Below, in pieces: positions 39,099-49,251 of a DNA stretch of 64,000 nucleotides. The stretch lies in contig NC_015125.1 in the NCBI RefSeq assembly GCF_000202635.1, forward strand, positions 248,001-312,000, read 5' to 3'. A program made the translations under genes and the position numbers. The notes under the pieces are model-generated. The model saw only the letters and a list, made by a program, of their open reading frames with translations. It made no database searches and was not told the origin of the DNA. This DNA is from Microbacterium testaceum StLB037. GTDB lineage: Bacteria; Actinomycetota; Actinomycetes; Actinomycetales; Microbacteriaceae. The first letter of the stretch is position 1. Every line of letters begins with the position of its first letter.

Positions 39099-39932
39099 TC
39101 AGGTGTCGGTGCTGCGGTGCAGCTTCACCGTGAGGGAGTCCACCAGAACGGCAATGCGGTCATCGGCGGACCAGCGGCGCGCGAGGCGGGCGAGGACGGC
39201 ATCCAACTCCTCCTGCTCCAGGCCCGACATCAACTGCAGGTGGACGACGAGTTCGGGGCCGCGCAGACGCCCGGAGGGATCGCCCGACTCGACGGCGAGG
39301 TCGAGGACCGCCAGCTCGCCCGAGATGCTCTCCTGGAGCCCCGTGAAGATGGTCGGCGACGTGTGCGCCGGCTCCCACGTCTCCCCCTGCGCGATCGCCC
39401 AGACCGCGGGACGGCGCAGCACGAACTCCGTCTCGGAGGCGGGGTCGATCACGATCAGCTCGGTGTCCTCGGATGCCGCGGCCAAGGCCGTGCGGCGCCC
39501 GTCGGCGGGAACAGGCCGGGCCGTGGCATCCCACGTCTGCAAGGCGGTCACCGACGTGAACACCGGCAGCACCTTGCGCCCGTCGGGGGCGGCGACCGTG
39601 ACGATCGACAGCTCCTGGGTCTTGTCGACCTCGAGGCCGTGAGCGCCGATGCCGTGGTCGCCCTTCTCGGCGACGAGGGGGATCAGCAGTCGCGCGTCGC
39701 GATACGCGTCGACGACCGCGCGCGCGTCTCCCTCGCCAGCACGGAACGCGAGAAGCGCGGCGAGCAGCGCGGGATCGGCGGAGCCGTCATCACCGGAGTG
39801 CGGGTTGGCTTGGAAGCTGCGCCCCTCCCAGGGCACTCCGGCCGAGTCCGCCCCGTGGCCGTGAGGGCCGTGCTCGTGAGAGCCGTGCTCGTGAGCGCTG
39901 TGGTCGCGCGGATCGTCAGTGTCCGGCGACAT
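39099..39932 (-). CDS. SseB family protein
   Basis: A 277-residue protein with an SseB N-terminal domain (about 55-180: [39 protein letters not shown]) and an uncharacterised C-terminal half. The N-terminus has a His/Gly-rich stretch ([17 protein letters not shown]), which could bind metal. Function is unknown. Its start overlaps the priA stop by 17 bp, so it is coupled to histidine genes. Confidence 0.85.
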   Translation of the reverse strand: MSPDTDDPRDHSAHEHGSHEHGPHGHGADSAGVPWEGRSFQANPHSGDDGSADPALLAALLAFRAGEGDARAVVDAYRDARLLIPLVAEKGDHGIGAHGLEVDKTQELSIVTVAAPDGRKVLPVFTSVTALQTWDATARPVPADGRRTALAAASEDTELIVIDPASETEFVLRRPAVWAIAQGETWEPAHTSPTIFTGLQESISGELAVLDLAVESGDPSGRLRGPELVVHLQLMSGLEQEELDAVLARLARRWSADDRIAVLVDSLTVKLHRSTDT

Positions 39933-40662
39933 CCAGTGCCTCGGCCAGCGTGAACTGGCCCGCGTAGAGCGCCTTGCCGACGATCGCGCCCTCGACTCCG
40001 AGGGGCACGAGCTCGCGCAGCGCCGCGATGTCGTCGAGGCTCGAGACGCCGCCCGAGGCGACGATCGGCTTGGGGGTGCGCTGGGTCATCTCGCGCAGCA
40101 GCTCGATGTTCGGGCCGCGCAGCGTGCCGTCCTTCGTGACGTCGGTGACGACGTAGCGGCTGCAGCCGGCGTCTTCGAGGCGCTCGAGTACCGTCCAGAG
40201 GTCACCGCCGTCGCGCGTCCAGCCGCGGGCGGCCAGGGTCGTGCCGCGCACGTCGAGACCGACGGCGATGGCCTCACCGTAACGGTTGATGACGTCGGCG
40301 GCCCATTCGGGGTTCTCGAGCGCCGCGGTGCCGAGGTTGATGCGGCTCGCGCCGCTCTCGAGCGCAGCCTCGAGCGAACGGTCGTCGCGGATGCCGCCGG
40401 AGAGCTCGACCTGCACGCCCTTGACCTGCTTGATGACCTTGCGCATGACGTTCGCATTGCTGCCGCGACCGAAGGCTGCATCCAGGTCCACGAGGTGGAT
40501 CCACTGCGCGCCCTGGCGGGCGAAGTCCGCCGCCGCGTCGACGGGGTCTCCATAGCTCGTCTCGGTGCCCGCCTCCCCCTGGGTCAAGCGGACGGCCTTG
40601 CCGTCGGCGACATCGACCGCCGGAAGCAGCACAAGTTCGGGCGTGGACGCGAAATCGTTCAT
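39916..40662 (-). CDS. priA: Bifunctional phosphoribosyl isomerase PriA (HisA/TrpF)
   Basis: In actinobacteria this (beta-alpha)8 barrel isomerises both ProFAR (histidine) and PRA (tryptophan), replacing TrpF. The 248-residue protein has [18 protein letters not shown] with the first catalytic Asp, [16 protein letters not shown] and [15 protein letters not shown] with the second. No separate trpF is visible. ATG 40662 is chosen because it follows the family start; hisH ends 46 bp upstream. Confidence 0.93.
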   Translation of the reverse strand: MNDFASTPELVLLPAVDVADGKAVRLTQGEAGTETSYGDPVDAAADFARQGAQWIHLVDLDAAFGRGSNANVMRKVIKQVKGVQVELSGGIRDDRSLEAALESGASRINLGTAALENPEWAADVINRYGEAIAVGLDVRGTTLAARGWTRDGGDLWTVLERLEDAGCSRYVVTDVTKDGTLRGPNIELLREMTQRTPKPIVASGGVSSLDDIAALRELVPLGVEGAIVGKALYAGQFTLAEALDVAGH

Positions 40663-40708
40663 GGCTCCTCGGACCCGTCGGCGCATCTCGCCGAGCCTGG
40701 GCACGAGG

Positions 40709-41359
40709 TCACACAGTAGTCGGGCGCAGCCCGTCGATCCAATTGGCCAGGAGCCGGATGCCGGCTTCGCCCGACTTCTCGGGATGGAACTGCGTCGCCG
40801 ACAACGGGCCGTTCTCGACGGCCGCGAGGAACGGCGCCCCGTACGTGCACCACGTCAACACGGGCTCGGGGAACGGCGGCGTGACCTCGAGCGACCACTC
40901 CTGCGCCGCGTACGAGTGCACGAAGTAGAAGCGTTCGTTCTCGATCCCGTCGAACAGGCGCGATCCGGTTCCGGATGCCACGGTGTTCCACCCCATGTGC
41001 GGGAGCACGGGGGCTTCGAGCTCGGCGACGGTCCCCGGCCATTCGCCGAGTCCTTCCGTGTCGGCGCCGCGCTCGATACCGCGCTCGAACATGACCTGCA
41101 TGCCCACGCAGATTCCGAGGACGGGACGCCCACCGGCGAGACGGCGGTCGATGATCTCCCCTCCGCGACTGTCGTTCAGCGCACCCATCACGGCGCTGTA
41201 CGCACCGACCCCGGGGACGAGAAGACCGTCGGCGTCGAGTAGCAGCGACCGATCGGACGTCAGACGCGCGTCTGCGCCCGCTTCGATCAGTGCCTTGACG
41301 GCCGAGTGGACGTTGCCGGAACCGTAATCGAGGACGGCAACGACCGGCTTGCGCGTCAT
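40709..41359 (-). CDS. hisH: Imidazole glycerol phosphate synthase glutaminase subunit
   Basis: HisH releases ammonia from glutamine for HisF. The 216-residue class I amidotransferase has [11 protein letters not shown] at the start, the nucleophile loop LGICVGMQ with the catalytic Cys, and [11 protein letters not shown] with catalytic His and Glu. hisF is not in the window. The ATG overlaps the hisB stop by 4 bp. Confidence 0.95.
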   Translation of the reverse strand: MTRKPVVAVLDYGSGNVHSAVKALIEAGADARLTSDRSLLLDADGLLVPGVGAYSAVMGALNDSRGGEIIDRRLAGGRPVLGICVGMQVMFERGIERGADTEGLGEWPGTVAELEAPVLPHMGWNTVASGTGSRLFDGIENERFYFVHSYAAQEWSLEVTPPFPEPVLTWCTYGAPFLAAVENGPLSATQFHPEKSGEAGIRLLANWIDGLRPTTV

Positions 41360-41970
41360 AGGGCGCCCTTGGTGCTCGGGATGCCGTCGACGAGCGGGTC
41401 GAGAGCCTTGGCCTGGCGGAACGCGCGCGCGAGCGCCTTGTACTCGGCCTCGGCGATGTGGTGCGGGTCGCGCCCGCCGAGGACCCGCACGTGCACGGTC
41501 AGCCCCGCGTGGATCGCGATGGCCTCGAACGAGTGCCGCACGAGCGAGCCGGTGAAGTGGCCGCCGATGAGGTGGTGCTCGAACCCGGCGGGCTCCCCCG
41601 TGTGCACGAGGTAGGGTCGCCCGCTGATGTCCACGACAGCCTGCGCCAGGGCCTCGTCGAGCGGGACGAGGGCGTCGCCGTACCGGGCGATGCCCGACTT
41701 GTCGCCGAGCGCCTGACGGATGGCCTGGCCGAGCACGATCGACGTGTCCTCGACCGTGTGGTGCGCATCGATGTGCGTGTCGCCGGTCGCCCGCACGCGA
41801 AGGTCCGTCAGCGAGTGTTTCGCGAACGCCGTGAGCATGTGGTCGAAGAACGGCACCGTCGTCTGGATGTCGCTCGCGCCGCGACCGTCGAGGTCGAGCT
41901 CGAGCTCGATGCGCGACTCACTCGTCTCCCGGGTGATCGAGGCGGTGCGGGGCGTGGCGGGGCCGGTCAT
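41356..41970 (-). CDS. hisB: Imidazoleglycerol-phosphate dehydratase
   Basis: HisB dehydrates IGP to imidazole acetol phosphate using two Mn2+. The 204-residue protein is the dehydratase alone (no phosphatase domain), with [29 protein letters not shown] and the C-terminal [15 protein letters not shown] metal-binding histidines. The ATG overlaps the hisC stop by 4 bp. Confidence 0.96.
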   Translation of the reverse strand: MTGPATPRTASITRETSESRIELELDLDGRGASDIQTTVPFFDHMLTAFAKHSLTDLRVRATGDTHIDAHHTVEDTSIVLGQAIRQALGDKSGIARYGDALVPLDEALAQAVVDISGRPYLVHTGEPAGFEHHLIGGHFTGSLVRHSFEAIAIHAGLTVHVRVLGGRDPHHIAEAEYKALARAFRQAKALDPLVDGIPSTKGAL

Positions 41971-43061
41971 GATCGCGATCCTACCGAGGCGAGTGCGTCG
42001 AGGAACGCGGTCGTCTCGTCGGCGGTGCCGGCCGTCACCCGCAGGTGGTGAGCGATGCCGACGTCGCGGATCAGGACCCCGCGGTCGTAGAGCGCCTTCC
42101 AGGTGGCAGCGGGGTCTTCGACGCCGCCGAAGAGCACGAAGTTCGTCCACGACTCGTGCGCGGAGTAGCCGAGAGCGGAGACGGTGGCGGAGATCCGGTC
42201 ACGCTGGGCGACGATCTCATCGACCATGGACAGCATCGTGTCGGCGTGGCTCAGCGCAGCGGTCGCCGCCGCCTGGGTGAGGGCACTGAGGTGGTACGGG
42301 AGTCGGACGAGCCGGAGGGCGTCGACGAGGGCCGGATCGGCGGCGAGATAGCCCACCCGCGCACCCGCGAACGCGAACGCCTTGCTCATCGTGCGCGAGA
42401 TCACAAGACGAGGACGGTCGGTCAGGAGCGTGACCGCCGAGGGCTCGTCGCGCGGAGCGAACTCCTGGTACGCCTCATCGACGATGACGATGCCGTCGGT
42501 GGCCTCGTAGACCGCCTCGACGACGTCGAGCCGAAGCGGCGTCCCGGTCGGATTGTTGGGCGCGCAGAGGAAGACGATGTCGGGACGGTGCTCGCGCACC
42601 TGCGCCGCAGCGAACTCGGGACTCAGGGTGAAGTCGTGCTCCCGCTCCCCCGCGATCCAGCGCGCACCCGTGGAGCGCGTCAGGATCGGGTACATCGAGT
42701 AGGTGGGAGCGAATCCCATCGCCGTGCGGCCGGGCCCCCCGAAGGCCTGCAGAATGTGCTGCAGCACCTCGTTGGAGCCGTTCGCGGCCCAGATCTGCTC
42801 GGGGCTCAGGCCGTGGCCGAGGTACCCGGCGAAGGCCTCTCGGAGTCCCGTGAACTCGCGGTCGGGGTAGCGGTTGACGTCGCGCAAGGCCCGAGCGACG
42901 GCATCCAGGATGTCGTCCGCCACCTCGGACGGAACCGGATGCGTGTTCTCGTTCACGTTGAGAGCCACCGGGAGAGCCGCCTGCGGGGCACCGTAGGGTG
43001 TCATCCCGCGGAGATCGTCGCGGAGAGGCAGGTCATCGAGGCGCACAGTCACCCCACCCAT
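41967..43061 (-). CDS. hisC: Histidinol-phosphate aminotransferase
   Basis: HisC is a PLP aminotransferase that makes histidinol phosphate. The 364-residue protein shows [51 protein letters not shown] and [17 protein letters not shown] with the Schiff-base Lys. It starts a hisC-hisB-hisH-priA-SseB operon; hisD is not upstream within the window. Confidence 0.95.
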   Translation of the reverse strand: MGGVTVRLDDLPLRDDLRGMTPYGAPQAALPVALNVNENTHPVPSEVADDILDAVARALRDVNRYPDREFTGLREAFAGYLGHGLSPEQIWAANGSNEVLQHILQAFGGPGRTAMGFAPTYSMYPILTRSTGARWIAGEREHDFTLSPEFAAAQVREHRPDIVFLCAPNNPTGTPLRLDVVEAVYEATDGIVIVDEAYQEFAPRDEPSAVTLLTDRPRLVISRTMSKAFAFAGARVGYLAADPALVDALRLVRLPYHLSALTQAAATAALSHADTMLSMVDEIVAQRDRISATVSALGYSAHESWTNFVLFGGVEDPAATWKALYDRGVLIRDVGIAHHLRVTAGTADETTAFLDALASVGSRS

Positions 43062-43158
43062 GGTAGGCGGCCGGGGAACCGGCGCGTCGCGGAAGCGTCA
43101 GCTCAGGACGGCAACACGGCGGGCCGCAGAACGGACCGGAGCCGGGCGTGAGAGCAGG

Positions 43159-43512
43159 TCAGGGCGCGGCGAGATACTCGGACGGGATCGCGATGCGCTG
43201 ACCGGCTGCGACCACGCCGCCGTCGAGGGCGTTGAGGCGAGAGATCTCGGCCACCACGTCGCGCGGGTCGGCCTGGGGAGCAACGTCTTCGGCGATCGAC
43301 CAGAGGGTCTCGCCGCTCATAACCGTGATCTCGGCGAACGACCCGCTCGGGGCACCCCCCTCACCGGAGGCGAGGGCCGCGCCACCGCCGACGATGGCGA
43401 GACCGAGCGCGACCACGACCGGCAGTGCGACGAGGAAGGCGATCACCCGACGTCCGCGCGCGGTCAGACGCAGGCGGGTGACGGGGGCGGGGGTGACGGA
43501 CAAGCTGCTCAT
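43159..43512 (-). CDS. LysM-domain membrane protein, probable SOS division suppressor
   Basis: A 117-residue protein with a basic cytoplasmic start, one membrane helix (about 23-46) and an extracellular LysM domain ([23 protein letters not shown]). It is divergent from lexA. In Bacillus (YneA), Mycobacterium (Rv2719c) and Corynebacterium (DivS), LexA-repressed proteins in this position block division during the SOS response. A LexA-type box lies exactly over its -10 element. CAAGGAG lies 6-8 bp before the ATG. The role is inferred from position, domain layout and the operator. Confidence 0.85.
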   Translation of the reverse strand: MSSLSVTPAPVTRLRLTARGRRVIAFLVALPVVVALGLAIVGGGAALASGEGGAPSGSFAEITVMSGETLWSIAEDVAPQADPRDVVAEISRLNALDGGVVAAGQRIAIPSEYLAAP

Positions 43513-43533
43513 GGTGTGCTCCTTGGTGGGGAG

Positions 43534-43578
43534 AGATTCGCACCCCGCCCTCGGCCGGGAGGACGGTGGTGCGAATCT
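43534..43578 (-). other. Hairpin in the LysM gene 5' leader
   Basis: AGATTCGCACC (43534-43544) and GGTGCGAATCT (43568-43578) form a perfect 11-bp stem with a 23-nt GC-rich loop. It would lie near the 5' end of the mRNA if transcription starts about 43580. It may stabilise the transcript; the Shine-Dalgarno lies beyond it. Confidence 0.5.
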
Positions 43579-43584
43579 GTATTC

Positions 43585-43615
43585 CGAATCTATCTTCGAT
43601 ACTTTCGAGTGTCAA
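43585..43615 (-). promoter_or_regulatory. LexA-type box over the promoter of the LysM gene
   Basis: On the minus strand TTGACA (43615-43610), a 17-bp spacer and TAGATT (43592-43587) form a clear promoter. CGAA-N6-TTCG (43585-43598), the core spacing of actinobacterial SOS boxes, covers the -10. A second imperfect half-match (CGAA-N6-TTCC, 43572-43585) adjoins it. The shared region could also control lexA. Confidence 0.75.
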
Positions 43616-43770
43616 CACCGGCTGTGATCGGAGACGAATCGAACGCGACACGCGAGAGGCTCCATGTCATTCGGGTCGTCCACCGGATACGGTTTCGACA
43701 CGGAGACCTCATCACCAACCTCCGACATTCGAATTTCCGCCGCAGAATCCGCGGCGCGAGGGGAGCGCAG

Positions 43771-44460
43771 ATGACCGACGCGACGACCGCCGCCGGCCGC
43801 GAACGACCGCAGACACGGCGACGCAAGAACCTCAGCGACAAACAGCTCGCGATCCTCGAGGTCATCCAGCGATCCATCGCTCGGCACGGTTATCCGCCGA
43901 GCATGCGTGAGATCGGCGACGCGGTCGGGCTGAAGTCCCTGTCGAGCGTCACCCATCAGCTGAACCAGCTCGAGCTCAGCGGCTACCTGCGCCGCGACCC
44001 CGGCAAGACGCGCGCGATGGAGGTGCTGATCGATCTCCCCGGCGCCGCCGCCGAGAATCCGGCCGACACCGCCCCCGCGCTGGGCGATGCCGCTCTCGTG
44101 CCCCTCGTCGGGCGCATCGCCGCCGGCGTCCCCATCACCGCCGACCAGCAGGTGGAGGAGATCTTCCCCCTCCCCCGCCAGCTCGTCGGAAAGGGCGAGC
44201 TGTTCATGCTGAAGGTGTCGGGCGACTCGATGATCGACGCCGCCATCTGCGACGGCGACTGGGTCGTGGTGCGGTCGCAGGCGACGGCGGAGAACGGCGA
44301 GATCGTCGCTGCGATGCTCGACGGCGAAGCGACGGTCAAGACGTTCCGTCGCCGCGACGGCCACACCTGGCTCCTCCCCCGCAACAGCGCCTTCGAGCCG
44401 ATCCTGGGCGACGAAGCCGTCGTGCTGGGCCGAGTGGTGGCGGTCCTGCGCGCGGTCTGA
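43771..44460 (+). CDS. lexA: SOS response repressor LexA
   Basis: LexA represses DNA-damage genes and cleaves itself when RecA filaments form. The 229-residue protein has the winged helix ([40 protein letters not shown]), the cleavage site (expected Ala-Gly in GRIAAGVPI), the catalytic Ser in [15 protein letters not shown] and the Lys in [13 protein letters not shown] 43771 is preceded by GAGGGGAG. The divergent LysM gene and recA carry LexA boxes. Confidence 0.97.
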   Translation: MTDATTAAGRERPQTRRRKNLSDKQLAILEVIQRSIARHGYPPSMREIGDAVGLKSLSSVTHQLNQLELSGYLRRDPGKTRAMEVLIDLPGAAAENPADTAPALGDAALVPLVGRIAAGVPITADQQVEEIFPLPRQLVGKGELFMLKVSGDSMIDAAICDGDWVVVRSQATAENGEIVAAMLDGEATVKTFRRRDGHTWLLPRNSAFEPILGDEAVVLGRVVAVLRAV

Positions 44461-44579
44461 CGCGATCGTGCGGCGAGCGCGCGACGAGGCACGGCCGGAG
44501 CCCGCTGCGGCGCGGGCATCGGCATCCGGATCTCGCCGGGATCGCGGCGGATGTCGGACCCCCTCCCTAGGCTGGGTCC

Positions 44580-46472
44580 ATGGCAGACACCCTCCCCTAC
44601 GGTTCCTGGCCCTCGCCCCTCACTCCCGAGTCGGTGGCGCAGTCGTCCCCGCGCGTCGACGGCGCGCGGCTGGTGGGCGACGAGGTGTGGTGGGGAGAGT
44701 CCGTTCCCGCCGAGGCCGGCCGCGTCGCAGTGAAGCGCCGCCGCGCGGACGGGAGCGTCGATACCGTTCTCCCGGCTCCGGGTAACGCCCGCTCGGCGGT
44801 GCACGAATACGGAGGCGGGGCGTGGACGGCGTCCGACGACGGAGAGCTGTTCTACGTCGAGAAGACCGACCAGCGCGTCTACGCACTCCGCCCTGGCGCG
44901 GCGGCGCGCGCCCTGACCCCGGCCGACGAGGCGGTGCGCCACGGAGGCCTGCGGTTCGAGCATGGAGTGCTGCTCGCCGTGCGCGAGACGCACGGCGGCG
45001 GGCGCGTCCCGGCGCGGGCCATCGTCCGGATCAGGACCGACGTCGAGGCCGCGGGAGAGATCCTCGCCGAGGGGAGCGACTTCCTCGCGCAGCCCGCGCT
45101 CTCCCCGGATGGGCGCCACCTCGCGTGGGTCGCTTGGAACCATCCCGACATGCCGTGGGATGCCACGACCATCCGGGTCGCCGACCTCGAGTCCGGCGTG
45201 GTGCACGATGTCGCCGGGGGCGAGAACAGGGCACCGCTGCAGCCCGTCTGGATCGGCGACGACGAACTGCTGTACGCCGACGATCCCGACGGGCGCTGGA
45301 ACCTCTTCCGCCATCCCCTCGATGCCGAGGCGCAGGCGGTGGCCCCGGCCGACGCCGACACCGGTGGTGGCCTGTGGGTCCTGGGCACCCGCTGGTTCGC
45401 CGCGACCGACGACGGACGCATCGTCGCCGTGCGGACCCACGGCGGTGACGAGGTGGTCGAGATCGCCCCGTCGGGCATCCGCCCGCTCGAGGTCCCTCCC
45501 GTGTCCGGGGCCGCCGTCGACGACGCACGCGGCTCCCGCGTGCTCATCTCGGGCGCCGATGGCGGCGGTCGCTCGGGCCTGTGGCTGGTCGACCTGGACT
45601 CGGGTGTCGTCGACCTCGTCACGGGTGGGGCCGGGCCCTGGGGAGACGACTGGATGCCGACGGCCCTCGCCCTCGAGACCGAGGGGCCGCACGGCCCGGT
45701 GCACGCTTTCGCCTATCCGCCGACCAACCCCGACGTCTCTGCTCCCGCCGACGAACGTCCGCCCTACGTGGTGCTCGTGCACGGCGGCCCCACCTCGCAG
45801 GTGGGCCCGGCGCCCTCGGCGAAGACCGCGTTCTTCACCAGCCGCGGAATCGGCGTCCTCGACGTCAACTACGGCGGGTCCACCGGCTACGGCCGGGAGT
45901 ACCGCGATCGATTGAAGGGTCAGTGGGGCGTGGTCGACGTCGACGACGTCGCCGCCGCGGCATCCGCGCTGGCCGACGCGGGGCTCGCGGATCCCGAACG
46001 GCTCGCGATCGCGGGCGGCTCCGCGGGTGGGTGGACGGTGCTGGCCGCGGTCACGAACACCGACGTGTTCTCCGCCGGCATCTCGAGGTACGGCGTGGGA
46101 GACGCGCGGGCACTGGCCGAAGACACGCACGACTTCGAGGCGCGCTACCTCGACGGACTCATCGGCCCGCTCCCCGAGGCCGAAGCGGTGTACGTCGAGC
46201 GGTCTCCGCTCAGCCATCCGGAACGGTTCCGCGTCCCGCTCCTCATCCTGCAGGGATCCGAGGACCGCGTGGTTCCCCCGTCGCAGGCCGAGGCCATCCG
46301 CGACGCGCTGGCCGCGCACGGGGTCCCGCACGCGTACGTGCTGTACGAGGGTGAGGGCCACGGCTTCCGCCGCGCGGAGACCGTCGTCGACTCCCTGCGC
46401 CGCGAACTGGGGTTCCTGGGAGCGGTGTTCGGATTCGAGACTCCGGGGGTGCCGCCACTCGAGCTCGAGTGA
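44580..46472 (+). CDS. S9 family prolyl oligopeptidase-like serine peptidase
   Basis: A 630-residue peptidase. Residues 1-370 form a WD/beta-propeller-type domain (repeats such as FLAQPALSPDGRHLAWVAW). The C-terminal alpha/beta-hydrolase domain carries the triad: Ser in AIAGGSAGGWT, Asp in LILQGSEDRVVP and His in EGEGHGFRR. There is no signal peptide, so it is probably cytoplasmic and cleaves short peptides. The start follows the family (LPYGSWPSPLT). It stands alone between lexA and the convergent zapE. Confidence 0.92.
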   Translation: MADTLPYGSWPSPLTPESVAQSSPRVDGARLVGDEVWWGESVPAEAGRVAVKRRRADGSVDTVLPAPGNARSAVHEYGGGAWTASDDGELFYVEKTDQRVYALRPGAAARALTPADEAVRHGGLRFEHGVLLAVRETHGGGRVPARAIVRIRTDVEAAGEILAEGSDFLAQPALSPDGRHLAWVAWNHPDMPWDATTIRVADLESGVVHDVAGGENRAPLQPVWIGDDELLYADDPDGRWNLFRHPLDAEAQAVAPADADTGGGLWVLGTRWFAATDDGRIVAVRTHGGDEVVEIAPSGIRPLEVPPVSGAAVDDARGSRVLISGADGGGRSGLWLVDLDSGVVDLVTGGAGPWGDDWMPTALALETEGPHGPVHAFAYPPTNPDVSAPADERPPYVVLVHGGPTSQVGPAPSAKTAFFTSRGIGVLDVNYGGSTGYGREYRDRLKGQWGVVDVDDVAAAASALADAGLADPERLAIAGGSAGGWTVLAAVTNTDVFSAGISRYGVGDARALAEDTHDFEARYLDGLIGPLPEAEAVYVERSPLSHPERFRVPLLILQGSEDRVVPPSQAEAIRDALAAHGVPHAYVLYEGEGHGFRRAETVVDSLRRELGFLGAVFGFETPGVPPLELE

Positions 46473-46528
46473 AGGCGACCGGGGCTCGACGAGAACCGGA
46501 GGCGCACGACCCTCGCGGTCGGCGCGAG

Positions 46529-47515
46529 TCAGCCCCGCCGCAGCAAGCGCAAGCGGCTGGCCATCCGGAACGCGTCCGGTCGCGTCGCGGCACGCTCCAG
46601 GAAGACCTCCAGGTCGACCGAGGAGTGGACGTCGAGGTGGACATCGGCATCCACGAGGACGTCGATGAGATTCACGAAGCGCTGCTGGGCCGAGGGACCG
46701 ACCTCGTCCAGCGGCGGGACGTCCGTGATCGTCCAGTGGCGGTAGACCCGGCTCCAGTGCCGGTACTCCGCCGGCGCCACGGGTGAGTCGCACAGCTGGG
46801 CGAACGTCGCGATCAACGAGCTCTCGTCGGCGAACGTGACGTTGAACAGGCGATCGCGCACGGACAGCTCGCGCGGGGCCGGCCGGACCGCGGTGGGCAC
46901 CACCGTCGACCAGACCCCCGCCCGGAACCCCGACGTGTGCGCCTGTGCACGTGTGCGATAGTCCACGACGCCGTCGAGACGGAACACGTCGAGATGCGCT
47001 TCGAGAAGCGCGATGCCGGGAACGAACAGGTGATGCCAGACGGGGTCGGGCAGCAGCTCGCGCGGTGCGTAGTTCGATGTCGCCACGAGCGTGCACCCCC
47101 GCTTCACGAGGCGCTCGATCAGACGGGTGAGGAGACGAGCATCACCCGGATCGTGGACGTGCAGCTCATCGAAGAACACCAGCCGCCGGCCGCCGCAGAT
47201 GTCGTCGAGCGCTCGGGTCGTGGCATCCGGCTCCCGGCGATGCGTCTGGATGCGGCGGTGCAGATCATCGAAGAAGCCGTGAAAATGCACCCGCGTAGCG
47301 CTCCCGCCGGGGAGGGCGGCGAACAGGGCGTCGGCGAGCCAGGACTTGCCCCGGCCCGCGGGCCCGAAGAGGTAGACCCCGCGCACCGCGTCACCGGTGA
47401 GAGCGCGCGAGGCCGCCCACGTCATCCGCTCCAGGGCCGCCTGCTGGTCCGGGTCGAGACCGAAGCCCTCCCGACGGGCGCGGGCCTCGACGGCGGCGAA
47501 CAGCGGGTCCGGCAT
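46529..47515 (-). CDS. zapE: Cell division protein ZapE (AFG1-like ATPase)
   Basis: A 328-residue AAA-type ATPase. Walker A is GPAGRGKSW (about 53-61), followed by HFHGFFDDLHRRIQ, Walker B LVFFDELHVHDP and the sensor TLVATSNYAPRELLP. In E. coli ZapE acts on Z-ring constriction; eukaryotic AFG1 works in mitochondrial protein quality control. ATG 47515 matches the family start. It faces the S9 peptidase gene and lies 110 bp downstream of hflX. Confidence 0.9.
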   Translation of the reverse strand: MPDPLFAAVEARARREGFGLDPDQQAALERMTWAASRALTGDAVRGVYLFGPAGRGKSWLADALFAALPGGSATRVHFHGFFDDLHRRIQTHRREPDATTRALDDICGGRRLVFFDELHVHDPGDARLLTRLIERLVKRGCTLVATSNYAPRELLPDPVWHHLFVPGIALLEAHLDVFRLDGVVDYRTRAQAHTSGFRAGVWSTVVPTAVRPAPRELSVRDRLFNVTFADESSLIATFAQLCDSPVAPAEYRHWSRVYRHWTITDVPPLDEVGPSAQQRFVNLIDVLVDADVHLDVHSSVDLEVFLERAATRPDAFRMASRLRLLRRG

Positions 47516-47625
47516 CGACACCTTCGAAGCGTGGCACGCCCCGCGGTGCGCGCTGACACGATGTTTCACCGTCGAGACGCCTGGGAAGACTGCGGGCCCC
47601 CGCACCGCAGCGCGAGGGCCCGTGG

Positions 47626-49143
47626 TCAGGCCGCGTACGGCTCGAGCTCGGCGGCCAGCCTGGCCCCGACGTGCGCGTGCAGGAACGTGCCCGTCTCCCG
47701 GTGCTCCTGCGCCAGGATCAGACCGCTCTCGTGCACCGCCGAGACGAGGTCGCCCCGGTCGTAGGGCACGACGGCCTGCACCTCGACGGCGGGACGCGGC
47801 AGCGCCTCCTCGATCGCGGCTCGAAGCTCGTCGATGCCCTCGCCCGTGCGAGACGACACGAAGTGCGCGTGCGGAGCGAGTCCGCGCAGAACCAACCGGT
47901 CGTCGTCGCTGACCAGGTCGGCCTTGTTGAAGACGACGATCTCATGACCGAAATCGGCCTCGACATCGCCCATCACGTCGCGCACCGTGGCCAGCTGGGC
48001 AGCGGGGTCGGGGTGCGACGCGTCCACGACGTGCAGGATGACGTCGGCGTCGCCGACCTCCTCCAGCGTCGAGCGGAACGCTTCGACGAGCTGGTGGGGG
48101 AGGTTCCGCACGAAGCCGACCGTGTCGGTCAGCGTGTACACGCGGCCGTCGGTGGTCTCGGAACGGCGGACTGTGGCATCCAGAGTCGCGAACAGGGCGT
48201 TCTCGACGAGCACGCCCGCGCTGGTCAGACGGTTGAGGAGGCTCGACTTGCCGGCGTTGGTGTACCCGGCGATGGCGACGGACGGGATCGTGTGGCGCTT
48301 GCGCTCGGCGCGCTTGGCCGCACGAGCAGGAGCGAAGTCCCGCAGCTGCTTGCGCAGCAGCGCCATCTTGGTGCGGATCCGGCGGCGATCGAGCTCGATC
48401 TTTGTCTCACCCGGTCCGCGCGAGCCCATACCCGCGCCGCCGGCGCCGACCTGTCCACCGGCCTGGCGCGACATCGAGTCACCCCACCCGCGCAGACGCG
48501 GGAGCAGGTACTCGAGTTGGGCGAGCTCGACCTGGGCCTTGCCCTCGCGGCTCTTCGCGTGCTGGCTGAAGATGTCGAGGATGACCGTCGTGCGGTCGAT
48601 CACCTTGACCTTCACGACGTCCTCGAGCGCACGACGCTGGCTGGGTGCGAGCTCGGTGTCGGCGATGACGGTGTCGGCGCCCACGGCGGCGACGATGTCG
48701 CGCAGCTCCTCGGCCTTGCCGCGACCGACGTAGGTCGCCGGGTCGGGATGGGGCCGCCGTTGGAGCACCCCGTCGAGCACGACCGCGCCGGCCGTCTCGG
48801 CGAGCGCGGCGAGTTCGCGGAGGGAGTTCTCGGCATCCGACTGATAACCCTGCGGGTGGACGCCGACGAGCACCACGTTCTCGAGCCGCAACTGGCGGTA
48901 CTCGACCTCGGTGACGTCCTCGAGCTCGGTCGACAGCCCCGGGACGCGTCGGAGCGCCGCGCGCTCCTCGCGATCCCACTGGTCGCCGTCGGTGCTGCCG
49001 CCATAGGCGGTCGCCGCGTCCTGCAGGGCCTGTGCTGCACCGAAGACCCGGACCCCGCGGTGCGCTTCGGCGCGCGACAGCACGCGGTCCACCGGGTCCA
49101 CCGGGGCCGCGTCCGTGTTGGGGGGTGTGGTCTGTTCGGTCAT
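47626..49143 (-). CDS. hflX: GTPase HflX
   Basis: HflX splits stalled 70S ribosomes under stress. The 505-residue protein has the N-terminal HflX domain (NVVLVGVHPQGYQ; TYVGRGKAEEL; ADTELAPSQRRALED), a glycine-rich linker (QVGAGGAGMGSRGPGETK) and a G domain with GYTNAGKSSLLN, DTVGFVRNLP and NKAD. ATG 49143 is used because the frame upstream is not conserved. The N-terminal 60 residues are an acidic extension. Confidence 0.95.
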   Translation of the reverse strand: MTEQTTPPNTDAAPVDPVDRVLSRAEAHRGVRVFGAAQALQDAATAYGGSTDGDQWDREERAALRRVPGLSTELEDVTEVEYRQLRLENVVLVGVHPQGYQSDAENSLRELAALAETAGAVVLDGVLQRRPHPDPATYVGRGKAEELRDIVAAVGADTVIADTELAPSQRRALEDVVKVKVIDRTTVILDIFSQHAKSREGKAQVELAQLEYLLPRLRGWGDSMSRQAGGQVGAGGAGMGSRGPGETKIELDRRRIRTKMALLRKQLRDFAPARAAKRAERKRHTIPSVAIAGYTNAGKSSLLNRLTSAGVLVENALFATLDATVRRSETTDGRVYTLTDTVGFVRNLPHQLVEAFRSTLEEVGDADVILHVVDASHPDPAAQLATVRDVMGDVEADFGHEIVVFNKADLVSDDDRLVLRGLAPHAHFVSSRTGEGIDELRAAIEEALPRPAVEVQAVVPYDRGDLVSAVHESGLILAQEHRETGTFLHAHVGARLAAELEPYAA

Positions 49144-49251
49144 GTGTTCCTTTCGTCCGCGGGTCTCAGCGGATGTCCGCGGGTTCTGTCTGCTGTTCTC
49201 GCACTTTAGCCGTCCCCGGCGGCGAGGGCCCCGGTCCGTTACTCTGTCGGA

